Below are positions 36,064 through 45,219 of a stretch of DNA of 64,000 bases, one piece after another (position 1 is the first letter of the stretch; every line of letters starts with the position of its first letter). This DNA is from Sphingomonadales bacterium (GTDB lineage: Bacteria > Pseudomonadota > Alphaproteobacteria > Sphingomonadales > Sphingomonadaceae). The notes beneath the pieces were generated by a model that did not search any database, was not told the DNA's origin, and worked only from the letters and a program-made list of their open reading frames with translations. The position numbers were made by a program, and so were the translations under genes. The DNA lies in NCBI GenBank assembly GCA_016721875.1, contig JADKHG010000003.1:248001-312000 (forward strand), in the 5' to 3' direction.

Positions 36064-37134
36064 ATGCGCAAGATCATGTTCGCTGTGCTGCCGCTACTCG
36101 CAGGGGTTGCCGCTTTTTCCCAGACCGTTTCCGGAACGATGCCCGACGTGGCAAAGGAATATCATCTCCGGTTCAATTGCCACAATGCCTACGACTTTCT
36201 GATTGGCGAATTGGACGCAAATCGCGAACCTTCCGCCGCCCAGATCGATTGGGCGAAGGCGCACGAAAAACTGGCCAAGACTGGCACGGCGTGCGCGCCG
36301 CCTCCGCCGGAAATTGCCCACCGCGTATCCAATCGCTTGATTTCGACCGGCGATGGCGCCGCTATGGCCGGGCAGTTCGCCGAAAAAGCACAGGATGCTG
36401 CTGCCTATAGCGAACTGGCGCACGCGCATCTCAGCGGGTCGATCTCCGGAGCCTCGTTGGATAAAGGTATCGCTTATCTGAAAAAAGCCGCCGACATCGG
36501 CGATCCTGCAGCAACCTTTGTAGTGGGCACGCTATATTCTTCAGGAATGATTGGTGGAAAGAAGGACCACACAACCGGTTTCGCCTATATCGATCGTGCC
36601 GCCAAGACAGGCCATATCGACGCCATCTATCGCAGCGGGCTTTACTATCTCGATGGTATCGGAACCAAAAAGGACGCGAAAAAAGCATTTGCCGCATTCC
36701 AGGCCGCGGCTGAACGTGGCCATCTCTACGCCACGATCATGGCTTTCGATCAGATCAACAACGGCAATGGCACCAAAAAGGACTTTGCCCTCGCCTATCG
36801 TCTGTCACGCAATATGGCTGAACAGGGTGAACTATACGGCGCAGTCATGGCCGCATCGTCCTTGTTGCAAGGCAAGAACCCTAAGGCGCATCAGGACGAG
36901 ATCCTTTTCTGGCTGGACCGCATAATTGCCCTTGGGGACAACGAGATCAAACAGAAGATCATACCCGTCCGTGAACAGGCATTTGCGATTTTCAACAAGT
37001 CCAACGCACCCAAAAGCTATTCACCGCGGCCATGGAAAGCCTGCCCAATGAAAACCGTTTGCACCGTCAATCATTTTTCGGGTCTGAAAAGCTGCACCAC
37101 CAACAAGGATTATTGGAACGATTGCGATGGGTAG
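36064..37134 (+). CDS. Exported Sel1-repeat protein
   Basis: I start at the ATG at 36064 (AAAGGGGA upstream), which gives a signal peptide ending around FSQTVSG. At least three Sel1-like repeats follow (about residues 120-280), for example GDPAATFVVGTLYSSGMIGG and GHIDAIYRSGLYYLDGIGTK. This is the helical repeat class that scaffolds protein contacts. The C-terminal ~60 residues contain four cysteines (in KACPMKTVCTVN, LKSCTTN and WNDCDG), probably two disulfides. It is probably periplasmic. The partner is unknown and it is not in an operon. Confidence 0.75.
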   Translation: MRKIMFAVLPLLAGVAAFSQTVSGTMPDVAKEYHLRFNCHNAYDFLIGELDANREPSAAQIDWAKAHEKLAKTGTACAPPPPEIAHRVSNRLISTGDGAAMAGQFAEKAQDAAAYSELAHAHLSGSISGASLDKGIAYLKKAADIGDPAATFVVGTLYSSGMIGGKKDHTTGFAYIDRAAKTGHIDAIYRSGLYYLDGIGTKKDAKKAFAAFQAAAERGHLYATIMAFDQINNGNGTKKDFALAYRLSRNMAEQGELYGAVMAASSLLQGKNPKAHQDEILFWLDRIIALGDNEIKQKIIPVREQAFAIFNKSNAPKSYSPRPWKACPMKTVCTVNHFSGLKSCTTNKDYWNDCDG

Positions 37135-37150
37135 GGCAATGTTGCCAGCC

Positions 37151-37753
37151 CTACGCCACCCGCGTCCACTCCATCCACCAATTCCACTCCCAGCTTTTGC
37201 CGCCATCGCTCGATGCTGACTGGTGCCAGCGACAGCCGGTGGGGGTGATTCGGTCCCAGACGCCGCGATAGAACCATTTGACGCCTTCGACGTCCTCTTC
37301 GGAGACGAACACGCCTTCGCCGTCGATAAACTCGCCCTTTTGCGGCGGATTGACGACGCCGTTCCACGCGCCGGTCCAATGGTCGGCCCATTTCTTTTCC
37401 TGCGTCAGCCAGACGCGCACGCCCATTCCCATGTCGCTGCCATCGGCCTTGCGCAATTCTTCGATACTGCCCATGCCGTTGAGTACGCGGTAGACAGTCG
37501 CACCGCTGTCAAAGCGTTGCCATTCGTCTTTGGTGCCGTCTTTCAGCCTTTTGTGGCGGATTTTCCATTCGCCAGCGAGGAAATCAAAATCACCGACCCC
37601 TTTACCGGTGACGATGCCTTTTCCAGCCGGAGTGTAGTTGGTGTCGATTGGGGTTTCCATGATGTCTCCTGCAATGGCGCGCGTTGGTATGCCGCTGGTC
37701 AGTACAGCCAGCATCAATCCTGTGCTGCTTTTCAGATATTCGCGTCGTTCCAT
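37151..37753 (-). CDS. Exported DUF1579-like protein
   Basis: This 200-residue protein has a signal with a basic start and hydrophobic core (MERREYLKSSTGLMLAVLTS) ending near IPTRAIAG. The mature part is beta-strand-rich and full of Trp and Gly (FDFLAGEWKIRHKRL, then WADHWTGAWNG and CRWHQSASSDGGKSWEW). It looks like the DUF1579 or lipocalin-like family, which has no firm biochemical role. It is divergent from the WYL regulator, and the shared promoter region contains a clear inverted repeat (37797-37815). The regulator probably controls it. An alternative start gives METPIDTNYTP without the signal. Confidence 0.75.
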   Translation of the reverse strand: MERREYLKSSTGLMLAVLTSGIPTRAIAGDIMETPIDTNYTPAGKGIVTGKGVGDFDFLAGEWKIRHKRLKDGTKDEWQRFDSGATVYRVLNGMGSIEELRKADGSDMGMGVRVWLTQEKKWADHWTGAWNGVVNPPQKGEFIDGEGVFVSEEDVEGVKWFYRGVWDRITPTGCRWHQSASSDGGKSWEWNWWMEWTRVA

Positions 37754-37796
37754 ACCGCACCTCTTTGTGGTTCGCTGTCTGGGTTAAACGCGTAAT

Positions 37797-37815
37797 ACTG
37801 ACAAGAAATGTCAGT
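37797..37815. promoter_or_regulatory. Inverted repeat between the DUF1579-like gene and the WYL regulator
   Basis: ACTGACA and TGTCAGT are perfect inverted arms separated by 5 bases (AGAAA). The site lies 22 bases before the WYL regulator start and 44 bases from the divergent gene start. It is the natural operator candidate for the regulator. Confidence 0.6.
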
Positions 37816-37837
37816 TATTTTCTGCTAGGCAAAATAA

Positions 37838-38800
37838 ATGCGTGCCAGCCGTCTGCTTTCGATCCTGATCCTGCTGCAATTGCGACAGCGGCTGACGGCT
37901 GAGACCTTGGCAGAAGAGTTCGAGGTTTCAGTGCGCACCATCTACCGCGATATTGACGCGCTGAGTGCAGCGGGCATTCCGGTTTATGGCGATAGAGGCC
38001 CGGGCGGCGGGTTTCAACTGCTCGACGGCTATCGCACAAAGCTTACTGGACTCGACCCTGATGAGGCGGAGGCGATGCTGCTGATAGGTCTGCCCCAGGA
38101 AGCGCAGGCAATGGGGCTGGGCAGCGCGGCAACACGTGCACGAAACAAATTGCTGGCGGCACTCCCCACAGCAGGAAGCGACGAAGCCAATCGCATTGCA
38201 GGCCGATTTCACCTCGACACTATCGACTGGTATCGCGCCGCGCGGCCGACACCCTTTCTCGCCCGCGTCGCCCGCGCAGTGCTCGACCGGCAGCGGCTGG
38301 CAATGACCTATGAAAGTTGGAATGCGACGCGCCAGTGGGAGGTCGATCCCTACGGCCTAGTGCTCAAAGCGGGCAATTGGTATCTGGTTGCGCGCGGTAG
38401 TGATCGCATAAGCACTTTCAACGTCGCCGACATCAACCAATTGGAATTGCTGCCGGAGCATTTCGATCCAACTGCTGATTTCGATCTCGCCAGTTGGTGG
38501 GGGCAATCGACACGCGACTTCGAAACCCGATTGCGCCCGGGCACCGCACGACTGCGCGCCTCAGCAGTCGGCATACAACGAATACGGTTGCTTGGCACCT
38601 TTGCCGGCGAAGCCATTGCGAAAGCCGGGCCACCCGATGAAGAAGGCTGGAGGGAAATCGAACTTCCCCTGGAAACCATCGACTCCGCAGCTCCGATGCT
38701 GCTTGGGATTGGACCGGAAATCGACATTGTCGAGCCCAGCGATTTGCGCCAAGCCGTATCGAGTCTGGCTAAACAAGTGGTCGAACGTCTGAAAGGATAA
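37838..38800 (+). CDS. WYL-domain transcriptional regulator (YafY type)
   Basis: This 320-residue protein has an N-terminal winged helix-turn-helix (residues 1-60, with LAEEFEVSVRTIYRDIDAL), the typical GPGGGFQLLDGYRT wing, and a WYL domain in the middle (about 140-215, with VLDRQRLAMTYESW and GLVLKAGNWYLVARG). Ligand-type WYL regulators of this class usually control a nearby detoxification or stress gene. Here the divergent DUF1579-like gene and the downstream cupin (4 bases after the stop) are candidates. The inverted repeat at 37797-37815 is the likely operator. Confidence 0.9.
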   Translation: MRASRLLSILILLQLRQRLTAETLAEEFEVSVRTIYRDIDALSAAGIPVYGDRGPGGGFQLLDGYRTKLTGLDPDEAEAMLLIGLPQEAQAMGLGSAATRARNKLLAALPTAGSDEANRIAGRFHLDTIDWYRAARPTPFLARVARAVLDRQRLAMTYESWNATRQWEVDPYGLVLKAGNWYLVARGSDRISTFNVADINQLELLPEHFDPTADFDLASWWGQSTRDFETRLRPGTARLRASAVGIQRIRLLGTFAGEAIAKAGPPDEEGWREIELPLETIDSAAPMLLGIGPEIDIVEPSDLRQAVSSLAKQVVERLKG

Positions 38801-38804
38801 GCGA

Positions 38805-39146
38805 ATGGATACCGTTGAATGGCATTCCAGAAAATCGGCAATCGAGACCATCCTCGCCAGACGGTCTGCCAGCGAACAGTTCCATTACCCTATCCGACAC
38901 GGCAGCATGCGTGTCGGGATTTATGCCCCCAAAGGCGAAGACGACCAGTCCCCCCACCCACAGGACGAGCTTTATATCATCGCTAGCGGCAGTGGTTGGT
39001 TCGTCAAAGGAAACGAACGCGTCCAATTCTCGCCGCAGGATGTCTTGTTCGTCGAAGCAGGCGTCGAGCACCGTTTTGAAGACTTCACTGATGATTTTGC
39101 AACCTGGGTGATATTCTGGGGACCCGAAGGCGGGGAATTGGCATAG
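38805..39146 (+). CDS. Cupin-domain protein
   Basis: This 113-residue single-domain cupin has barrel segments QSPHPQDELYIIASGSG, then KGNERVQFSPQDVLFVEAG and HRFEDFTDDFATWV. These give the usual His/Glu metal-site positions. The start is 4 bases after the WYL regulator stop, with AAAGGA before it, so they are co-transcribed. It may bind a small ligand or do a simple metal-dependent step in the response run by the regulator. The substrate is not known. Confidence 0.85.
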   Translation: MDTVEWHSRKSAIETILARRSASEQFHYPIRHGSMRVGIYAPKGEDDQSPHPQDELYIIASGSGWFVKGNERVQFSPQDVLFVEAGVEHRFEDFTDDFATWVIFWGPEGGELA

Positions 39147-39187
39147 AGCAATCAAGCCGCTATTCTCCCTGCCGGAGGATTTGCACT

Positions 39188-39631
39188 ATGGCCCAAGCAG
39201 AACTCAAGACCAAGCCAACCGATGCCAAGGTGTCGGCGTTCGTGGCGTCGGTGGAAAATCCGATCCGTCGTTCAGATGCAGAGCAATTGCTGGACATTTA
39301 TGCGGGAGCGACCGGCATGGAGCCCGCCATGTGGGGGCCGTCGATCATTGGCTATGGTAGTTATCACTATAAATATGAAAGCGGACGTGAAGGCGACATG
39401 TGCCGCGCCGGCTTTTCACCGCGGAAAGGCAATATCGTTCTCTATCTGATGGGCGGCTATAGCAACCCCGACACGCAGAAGAAGATGGACGAATTGCGCG
39501 CCAAGCTTGGTAAGCACAAAACCGGTTCGAGTTGCCTCTACATAAACAAGTTAACGGACGTGGACATCAATGTTTTGCGCGAAATGGTCGCACTTGACCT
39601 CGCGTGGATGGATGAAAAATATCCGCGCTGA
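39188..39631 (+). CDS. DUF1801-family protein
   Basis: This 147-residue protein matches the DUF1801 pattern: an early VSAFVASV, then MWGPSIIGYGSYHYKYESGR and FSPRKGNIVLYLMGG. The family is small, soluble, YdhG/YdeI-like and of uncertain biochemical role. It is 42 bases downstream of the cupin on the same strand with its own GGAGGA-like ribosome binding site, so it could be the third gene of the WYL operon. It converges on the phosphomannose isomerase-like gene. Confidence 0.88.
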   Translation: MAQAELKTKPTDAKVSAFVASVENPIRRSDAEQLLDIYAGATGMEPAMWGPSIIGYGSYHYKYESGREGDMCRAGFSPRKGNIVLYLMGGYSNPDTQKKMDELRAKLGKHKTGSSCLYINKLTDVDINVLREMVALDLAWMDEKYPR

Positions 39632-39657
39632 CAAAGTATAGGAACTAGGTTCAGGAC

Positions 39658-40446
39658 CTAAGCTCCGGCGATCAGGCAGATGGCAGCATCGTCGACGATA
39701 ATTGCGTCAAAAGCTGATGTGACCATGCATTCGCCAATTTCGACAACCTGATCATCGCAGTACACCTTTCCTTGAACAGGAATTAGCCAGCATCGGCCGC
39801 TCGCAAAGTCGCTGCGGGAATATGACCTGGTCGCGAGCGAGCGAAGCCAGAAAACCGGCCCATCCGCCAGATACACGTCTGGCGCTATATGCCCCGAACG
39901 AGGGTCACCATAGGGTTCAGCGCGTGATACCGCGACGCCGTCGTCTAGATGGAGTTCGCGGGGACGACCATAGTCGAACAAGCGATAGGTCACATCCGCA
40001 TATTGCTGCACTTCGACCAAGGTGATCCCGGCACCGATCGCATGGACCGTGCCAGCGGGGATGTAGAAATAGTCCCCCGCCCTCACCGGCTTCCAGTCGA
40101 TCAGATCTTCGATTTCCCCAGATAAGGACGCCGCGCGCAATTCGGCGGCGTCCAAAGGTCGCTTCGTGCCAATACCGAGCACCGCACCGGGTTCGGCATC
40201 GACGATATACCAGCATTCTTCCTTACCCGAAGGCAAGCCGCGCGCCGCTGCCTGCGCATCGGTGGGATGGACCTGGATCGACAGTTTTTCAGAGGTGAAA
40301 AGCCATTTGACGAGCAATGGCAATGTTGGGCTTTCGTCCGATTCGTACCAGATCTCGCCTATGCGTTTGCCATCCGGCGCGGCAAAGGCCGAAGGCAGGT
40401 CAGTCCGCCCCCAAGGCTTTTCAACAAAATGACGGGTCAACTTCAT
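39658..40446 (-). CDS. Class I mannose-6-phosphate isomerase-like protein
   Basis: I start at 40446, giving MKLTRHFVEKPWGRTDLP as in relatives. The ~262-residue protein is a cupin-type type I phosphomannose isomerase. Zinc-site segments are SIQVHPTDAQA (Gln and His ligands), GKEECWYIV (Glu) and GTVHAIGAG (His). Such enzymes interconvert mannose-6-phosphate and fructose-6-phosphate. Short sphingomonad versions of this length exist, so a full isomerase activity is likely but not certain. It is convergent with the DUF1801 gene. Confidence 0.85.
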   Translation of the reverse strand: MKLTRHFVEKPWGRTDLPSAFAAPDGKRIGEIWYESDESPTLPLLVKWLFTSEKLSIQVHPTDAQAAARGLPSGKEECWYIVDAEPGAVLGIGTKRPLDAAELRAASLSGEIEDLIDWKPVRAGDYFYIPAGTVHAIGAGITLVEVQQYADVTYRLFDYGRPRELHLDDGVAVSRAEPYGDPRSGHIAPDVYLADGPVFWLRSLATRSYSRSDFASGRCWLIPVQGKVYCDDQVVEIGECMVTSAFDAIIVDDAAICLIAGA

Positions 40447-40578
40447 GATCGACGGTGTAGCAGCTACATCTTTCAATGTCCTGTCCAAGATTCCGCTTTT
40501 GCCCGCTGCAAAGTGCCGCTAGGGCGCTGGCAAATATAAAATCTCTCCCCGGGCCCCAGACAAAAGATTGGAGCCAAA

Positions 40579-42663
40579 ATGTCAGACTATGTGAACCGCG
40601 CCGGATTGCAGATTGCGTCCGCCCTCGCCGATTTCATTGAAACCAAGGCCTTGCCGGGAACGGGTGTCGAGGCCGAAGCCTTGTGGCAGGGTCTCGCGGA
40701 TATCCTCGCCCGCTACGTTCCGATCAACCGCGCGCTGCTTGCCAAACGCGATGACCTTCAGGCGAAAATCGACGCGTGGCACAAGGCCAATCCTGGGCCG
40801 ATAGCCGACATGGCCGCCTATCAGGCTTTCCTGCGCGACATCGGTTATCTGGTTGCAGAACCAGCACCGTTCACCATTGGTACACAGAATGTTGACGCAG
40901 AAATCGCAACGATGGCGGGCCCGCAACTTGTGGTACCAAGCCTCAACGATCGCTTTGTTCTGAACGCCGCCAATGCGCGCTGGGGCAGTCTGTATGATGC
41001 GCTTTACGGCACCGATGTGCTCGATGCCCCCGCAGCCCGCCCCGGCGGATATGATACGGCACGCGGCGAAGCGGTGATTGCTTATGCCCGCAACTTCCTC
41101 GATTCCGCCGTTCCGCTGGCCAGCGGGAGCTGGACAGATTGGGATGGCGGCGATTTGACGCTCGCCGATACTTCGGTTCCGATCATCTGTCGGGGCAATG
41201 ACATATTGCTGCGCCACAATGGCCTTGGCGTCGAAATCGTCATCGACCGCGAGCATCCGGTTGGCAAGACCGATAAAGCTGGCATCGCCGACGTCATCCT
41301 GGAAGCTGCGCTGACCACCATCATCGACCTTGAGGATTCGGTGGCGGCGGTCGATGCCGACGACAAGGTGGCAGCCTATACCAACTGGCTGGGGCTTATG
41401 CGCGGCGACCTGACTGCGAGCTTTGAAAAAGGCGGGACGACGATGATCCGCGCGCTTGAGGATGACCGTGAGTGGGACGAGGAATTGCTCCATGGACGTT
41501 CGGTCATGTTCGTGCGCAATGTCGGCCATTTGATGACCAACCCAGCAGTGCGCCTGCCCGATGGCAGCGAAGCGCCCGAGGGCATTCTCGATGCGCTCTT
41601 CACCTCGCTTTGTGCGATGCACGATCTGCTCGGCCTCGGGAAATACAAGAACAGCCGCGCGGGCAGCATCTATATCGTCAAGCCCAAGCAGCACGGGCCA
41701 GAGGAATGCGGCTTCACCAACGACCTGTTCGATGCCGTCGAAGATCTGCTCGGGCTCGCTCGCCACACGATCAAGGTCGGCGTCATGGACGAGGAACGCC
41801 GCACCAGCGCCAACCTGGCCGCATGTATCTATGCTGTTAAAGACCGCATCGTCTTCATCAACACCGGCTTCCTCGACCGCACAGGCGACGAGATGCATAC
41901 TGCGATGCAGGCTGGCCCGATGATCCGCAAGGCCGACATGAAGAGTTCCAGCTGGATCACCGCCTATGAAGCACGCAATGTGCAGATCGGTCTTGCTTGC
42001 GGGCTGTCGGGCAAGGCGCAAATCGGCAAAGGCATGTGGGCCGCGCCCGACATGATGAAGGACATGATGGCGCAAAAGATCGGCCATCCCAAATCGGGCG
42101 CGAATACGGCGTGGGTGCCGTCTCCGACCGCTGCGACGCTGCACGCCATGCATTACCACATGGTCGATGTGTTTGAGGTGCAGAAGGAACTGGCGAGCAA
42201 GCAAACCCCAGCGCTCGACGCCCTGCTCACCATCCCTGCGGCCCCACGCGGGCACAATTGGTCTGCCGAAGAGGTGGCTCAAGAACTGGAAAACAACGCG
42301 CAAGGGATACTCGGCTATGTTGTGCGATGGATCGACCAGGGCATTGGCTGTTCCAAGGTTCCCGACATCCACGATATCGGCCTGATGGAAGACCGCGCGA
42401 CGTTGCGCATATCGTCGCAGCATATCGCCAACTGGCTGCTGCACGGGGTGTGCACATCCGGTCAGGTCGATGCTGCTTTCGAGAAAATGGCCGCCAAGGT
42501 CGATGCACAAAATGCGGGTGACCCGCTGTACGAGAAACTCGAAGGCAACAGCATCGCCCTTAAAGCCGCACGAGCGCTGGTTTATGATGGCGTCGCGCAA
42601 CCCAGTGGTTACACCGAACCGCTGCTCCACAAATTCCGGTTGGAGAAGAAAGCGATAGCTTGA
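40579..42663 (+). CDS. glcB: Malate synthase G
   Basis: This 694-residue protein condenses acetyl-CoA and glyoxylate to malate, closing the glyoxylate shunt for growth on acetate or fatty acids. Family segments seen are [32 protein letters not shown] (catalytic acidic loop) and [32 protein letters not shown] and the C-terminal [14 protein letters not shown] complete the set. The length is typical of isoform G. GGAGCC lies before the ATG. It is monocistronic, with an envelope protein gene starting 34 bases downstream. The long open frame on the opposite strand is a shadow. Confidence 0.98.
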   Translation: MSDYVNRAGLQIASALADFIETKALPGTGVEAEALWQGLADILARYVPINRALLAKRDDLQAKIDAWHKANPGPIADMAAYQAFLRDIGYLVAEPAPFTIGTQNVDAEIATMAGPQLVVPSLNDRFVLNAANARWGSLYDALYGTDVLDAPAARPGGYDTARGEAVIAYARNFLDSAVPLASGSWTDWDGGDLTLADTSVPIICRGNDILLRHNGLGVEIVIDREHPVGKTDKAGIADVILEAALTTIIDLEDSVAAVDADDKVAAYTNWLGLMRGDLTASFEKGGTTMIRALEDDREWDEELLHGRSVMFVRNVGHLMTNPAVRLPDGSEAPEGILDALFTSLCAMHDLLGLGKYKNSRAGSIYIVKPKQHGPEECGFTNDLFDAVEDLLGLARHTIKVGVMDEERRTSANLAACIYAVKDRIVFINTGFLDRTGDEMHTAMQAGPMIRKADMKSSSWITAYEARNVQIGLACGLSGKAQIGKGMWAAPDMMKDMMAQKIGHPKSGANTAWVPSPTAATLHAMHYHMVDVFEVQKELASKQTPALDALLTIPAAPRGHNWSAEEVAQELENNAQGILGYVVRWIDQGIGCSKVPDIHDIGLMEDRATLRISSQHIANWLLHGVCTSGQVDAAFEKMAAKVDAQNAGDPLYEKLEGNSIALKAARALVYDGVAQPSGYTEPLLHKFRLEKKAIA

Positions 42664-42697
42664 CCTGACGCCATTTTTGGAAGAGCCTGCGGCCGCT

Positions 42698-44062
42698 ATG
42701 GCTGAACGCAGACTCTTTTTCAAAGTCACGGCCTGGGTAACGGTCGCTTCATTGGCTTTAACGCCCGAAATTGCTGCCGCCTGTACCTATATGGCGCCGC
42801 AATATGTCATTTCAGACGATATGCGTCAGAAATGCCGCGCCGCGGTTGCCAATCCCAGGAAATTTTTGGCCAAAGTGGCTAAAGACACTTTCGATAGTCG
42901 AGAGTTGGGCAACTACATTGTTGCTTTTGACGAAGGTGCCTTTGGTTGTCGGGAAAATCGCAAATTTGCATTTCGAATATTGGACAGCTTCTATTCCAAA
43001 CCTGATCGCCTTTTTACACAACCGGCGCTGTTGCGGCGCTATGCCTTTACCTGGCCGGAAAATCATGACCCGGCGCGCGAGGCATATATAAATGGCCTTG
43101 TGTGGTTGCTCAGCGACCATGCCGCCCATTTGCCAAGCGGCTGGACAGCGGAGCAGGCCCGCGATTTTGTCTCGCAACCCGGACATTTCAAGATTGCACT
43201 AGAGCGATTTGGCACTGCCAGAGACCGCGACGACGCGGTGTTTGCCATTGTTTCTGACCCGAAAAGTCCGCATTTTGATCGTGACGCCGCTATCCGGCTT
43301 ACGGGCTTTACCTCGCGGCATCAGTTCCAACGCCGGCTGACGGCGGTGGCTCTCTTCATCAATCCGGCACTGGGCCCGACCGATCTGGCCAAAGCTGAAA
43401 CACTCCTGCCGGTCTCTGCGCTTTACGATGATAGCGGAACCAATCCCCTGACCGTCAATGCGCGCACTTTATGGGAGCAAGTCGCCGGGCAATATGCGCA
43501 AAGCAGCGATGCCGGGCTGCGGGAGAAAGCGCGTTCAATCCGTGCAAAAATGGCCCCGCCGTCGCTCACCAACTGGCCGAAAATCGAGTATCCCAAAGAT
43601 GGTCGCGTCTGGCTTTCGCTTGCTGACTGGCCCAAAAACATTCCCAATCCCTTTGGCTCTCCAAAATATGCGTCGCTCGTCAGTGTGGCCGACTATCCGG
43701 CACGGGCATTGCGCAATGAGGAAACCGGCGCGGTGACTGTGGCCGCCAGATTCGGAACAGACGGGCGTTTCTCGGGGCTTGAAGTCCTGCAATCCAGTGG
43801 CAGCGCTATATTGGATGACGCTACCACCAAAACCATTCATCGGCGCTTTCGTCCCAAATTGAATGACATGACCGTGTCGGGCTTCGCTGGCAAAGAGGTG
43901 CGCGTTCCCTTACTGATTGTCGATTGGCAGCTATCCGATACCAACAGTGCAACTGGCAGTGTCGCGCGTTTTTCTGATGGTCGGTTGACTATCGTTGCCG
44001 AACCGATGATTGTTAATGAATTATATTCCAGCTGCGGCCCGCCGCCATCGATCTTTCTTTAG
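42698..44062 (+). CDS. Exported protein with TonB-C-like domain
   Basis: I start at 42698 (MAERRLFFKVT), because it gives a normal signal peptide ending near EIAAA and GGAAGAG lies before it. The ~454-residue protein has an uncharacterised N-terminal ~310 residues. A C-terminal segment (about 330-400, ETGAVTVAARFGTDGRFSGLEVLQSSG and then RRFRPKL) resembles the TonB C-terminal energy-transducer fold. Without a transmembrane anchor it is not TonB itself. It is likely a periplasmic protein of unknown role. It runs in the same direction as the GST-like gene, 14 bases away. Confidence 0.7.
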   Translation: MAERRLFFKVTAWVTVASLALTPEIAAACTYMAPQYVISDDMRQKCRAAVANPRKFLAKVAKDTFDSRELGNYIVAFDEGAFGCRENRKFAFRILDSFYSKPDRLFTQPALLRRYAFTWPENHDPAREAYINGLVWLLSDHAAHLPSGWTAEQARDFVSQPGHFKIALERFGTARDRDDAVFAIVSDPKSPHFDRDAAIRLTGFTSRHQFQRRLTAVALFINPALGPTDLAKAETLLPVSALYDDSGTNPLTVNARTLWEQVAGQYAQSSDAGLREKARSIRAKMAPPSLTNWPKIEYPKDGRVWLSLADWPKNIPNPFGSPKYASLVSVADYPARALRNEETGAVTVAARFGTDGRFSGLEVLQSSGSAILDDATTKTIHRRFRPKLNDMTVSGFAGKEVRVPLLIVDWQLSDTNSATGSVARFSDGRLTIVAEPMIVNELYSSCGPPPSIFL

Positions 44063-44076
44063 GGGAGCCGTGCTTC

Positions 44077-45219
44077 ATGACCCACACATTATGGGGTTCA
44101 GCCCATTCGCTCTACACTGGCAAGGCAAGGTCCTATCTGGTCAAGAAAGGCCTTCCATATCGTGAACGTTTTCCGTCCAATCCAGACTTTGCCGCGCGGA
44201 TCCTGCCTGCCATAGGACAATCCTCAGTCCCCGTTCTGGAAACGGAGCAGGGAGAGATTGTACAGGATAGCGGCGACATCATCGATCTTCTGGAAAGTCG
44301 CCATCCAACGCCAGTAGTCGATCCGGTTGCGCCGGTGCAAAAGCTGGTCTCCTTACTATTCGATGCATTTGGTTCGGAATATCTGTTGCCTGCGGCGATG
44401 CACTATCGCTGGTCCTATCGCGAGCAACAAGAGGCGTTTCTGCGCGCCGAATTCGGCAGAGCTATAGTTGCCAACAAGACTCGCGACGAGCGGCGCGACA
44501 CAGCGGCCAAAGTCATGGCCTTCTTCAACGGCTTCCTGCCCAATCTGGGCGTCTTTCCGGAGACAATTCCGGCAATCGAGTCGGCCTATCTCGACCTGAT
44601 GGAGGCGCTGGACGAGCATTTTCAATGGCACCCGTATTTGCTCGGCGGGCGGCCCAGCCGGGGTGACTTCGGGATGATGGCGCCGCTGTTTGCGCATTTG
44701 GGCCGCGATCCGGTTCCCGCAGGCATCATGAAGGCAAAAGCCCCCAATTTGTTCCGCTGGACCGAGCGGATGAACAGCACGCCGATCAGCGACGGTGAAT
44801 ATCCGGGCTATGCCGAGACCTATGCGGCGGATGATGCGATCCCTGAAACATTGGAAGCCGTAATGTGCGTTGCCTTTGCCGACTGGCTACCCGGCCTCAT
44901 TGCCGACGCCGACTGTTTTAACGCCTGGGCGGCGGACAAAGAAGAAGGGGCTATAGTCTCGCGCACGGGCGATCGGCAGGTTCACCCCAATGTCGGCAAA
45001 GTCGAATTTGACTGGCGCGGCGTCACCTATCGTCGGGGCAGCCAGCCGCATATGCTGTGGATGCTGGCAGCGGCGCAGGCGCATTATGCCGGAATGAATG
45101 TGGAAGCAAAGGCGCGCGCTGATACAGTGCTTGGGCGCACTGGTGGCAGCGATATTGTCAGGCTGAAACTCGACCGCCGGATGAAGCGGCAGAGCAATAT
45201 ATTGGTGCTTTCGGATTAG
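44077..45219 (+). CDS. Glutathione S-transferase-like protein with C-terminal extension
   Basis: The N-terminal ~80 residues form a thioredoxin-like GST domain (LWGSAHSLYTGKARSYLVKK, then SSVPVLETEQGEIVQDSGD). An all-helical domain follows (about 80-240, with RPSRGDFGMMAPLFAHLGRD). A further ~140 residues form an extra helical region, giving 380 residues in all. Canonical GSTs are about 200-230 residues, so this is an extended form. The substrate is unknown. The 3' end overlaps the convergent gene at 45158-46099 by 62 bases. The start is an ATG with GGGGAG upstream. Confidence 0.82.
   Translation: MTHTLWGSAHSLYTGKARSYLVKKGLPYRERFPSNPDFAARILPAIGQSSVPVLETEQGEIVQDSGDIIDLLESRHPTPVVDPVAPVQKLVSLLFDAFGSEYLLPAAMHYRWSYREQQEAFLRAEFGRAIVANKTRDERRDTAAKVMAFFNGFLPNLGVFPETIPAIESAYLDLMEALDEHFQWHPYLLGGRPSRGDFGMMAPLFAHLGRDPVPAGIMKAKAPNLFRWTERMNSTPISDGEYPGYAETYAADDAIPETLEAVMCVAFADWLPGLIADADCFNAWAADKEEGAIVSRTGDRQVHPNVGKVEFDWRGVTYRRGSQPHMLWMLAAAQAHYAGMNVEAKARADTVLGRTGGSDIVRLKLDRRMKRQSNILVLSD

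Noticed and set aside
40582..42729. 715-residue open frame opposite malate synthase G
   Set aside because: It is antisense to a certain gene, has no recognisable protein features and runs because of the codon bias of the real gene.
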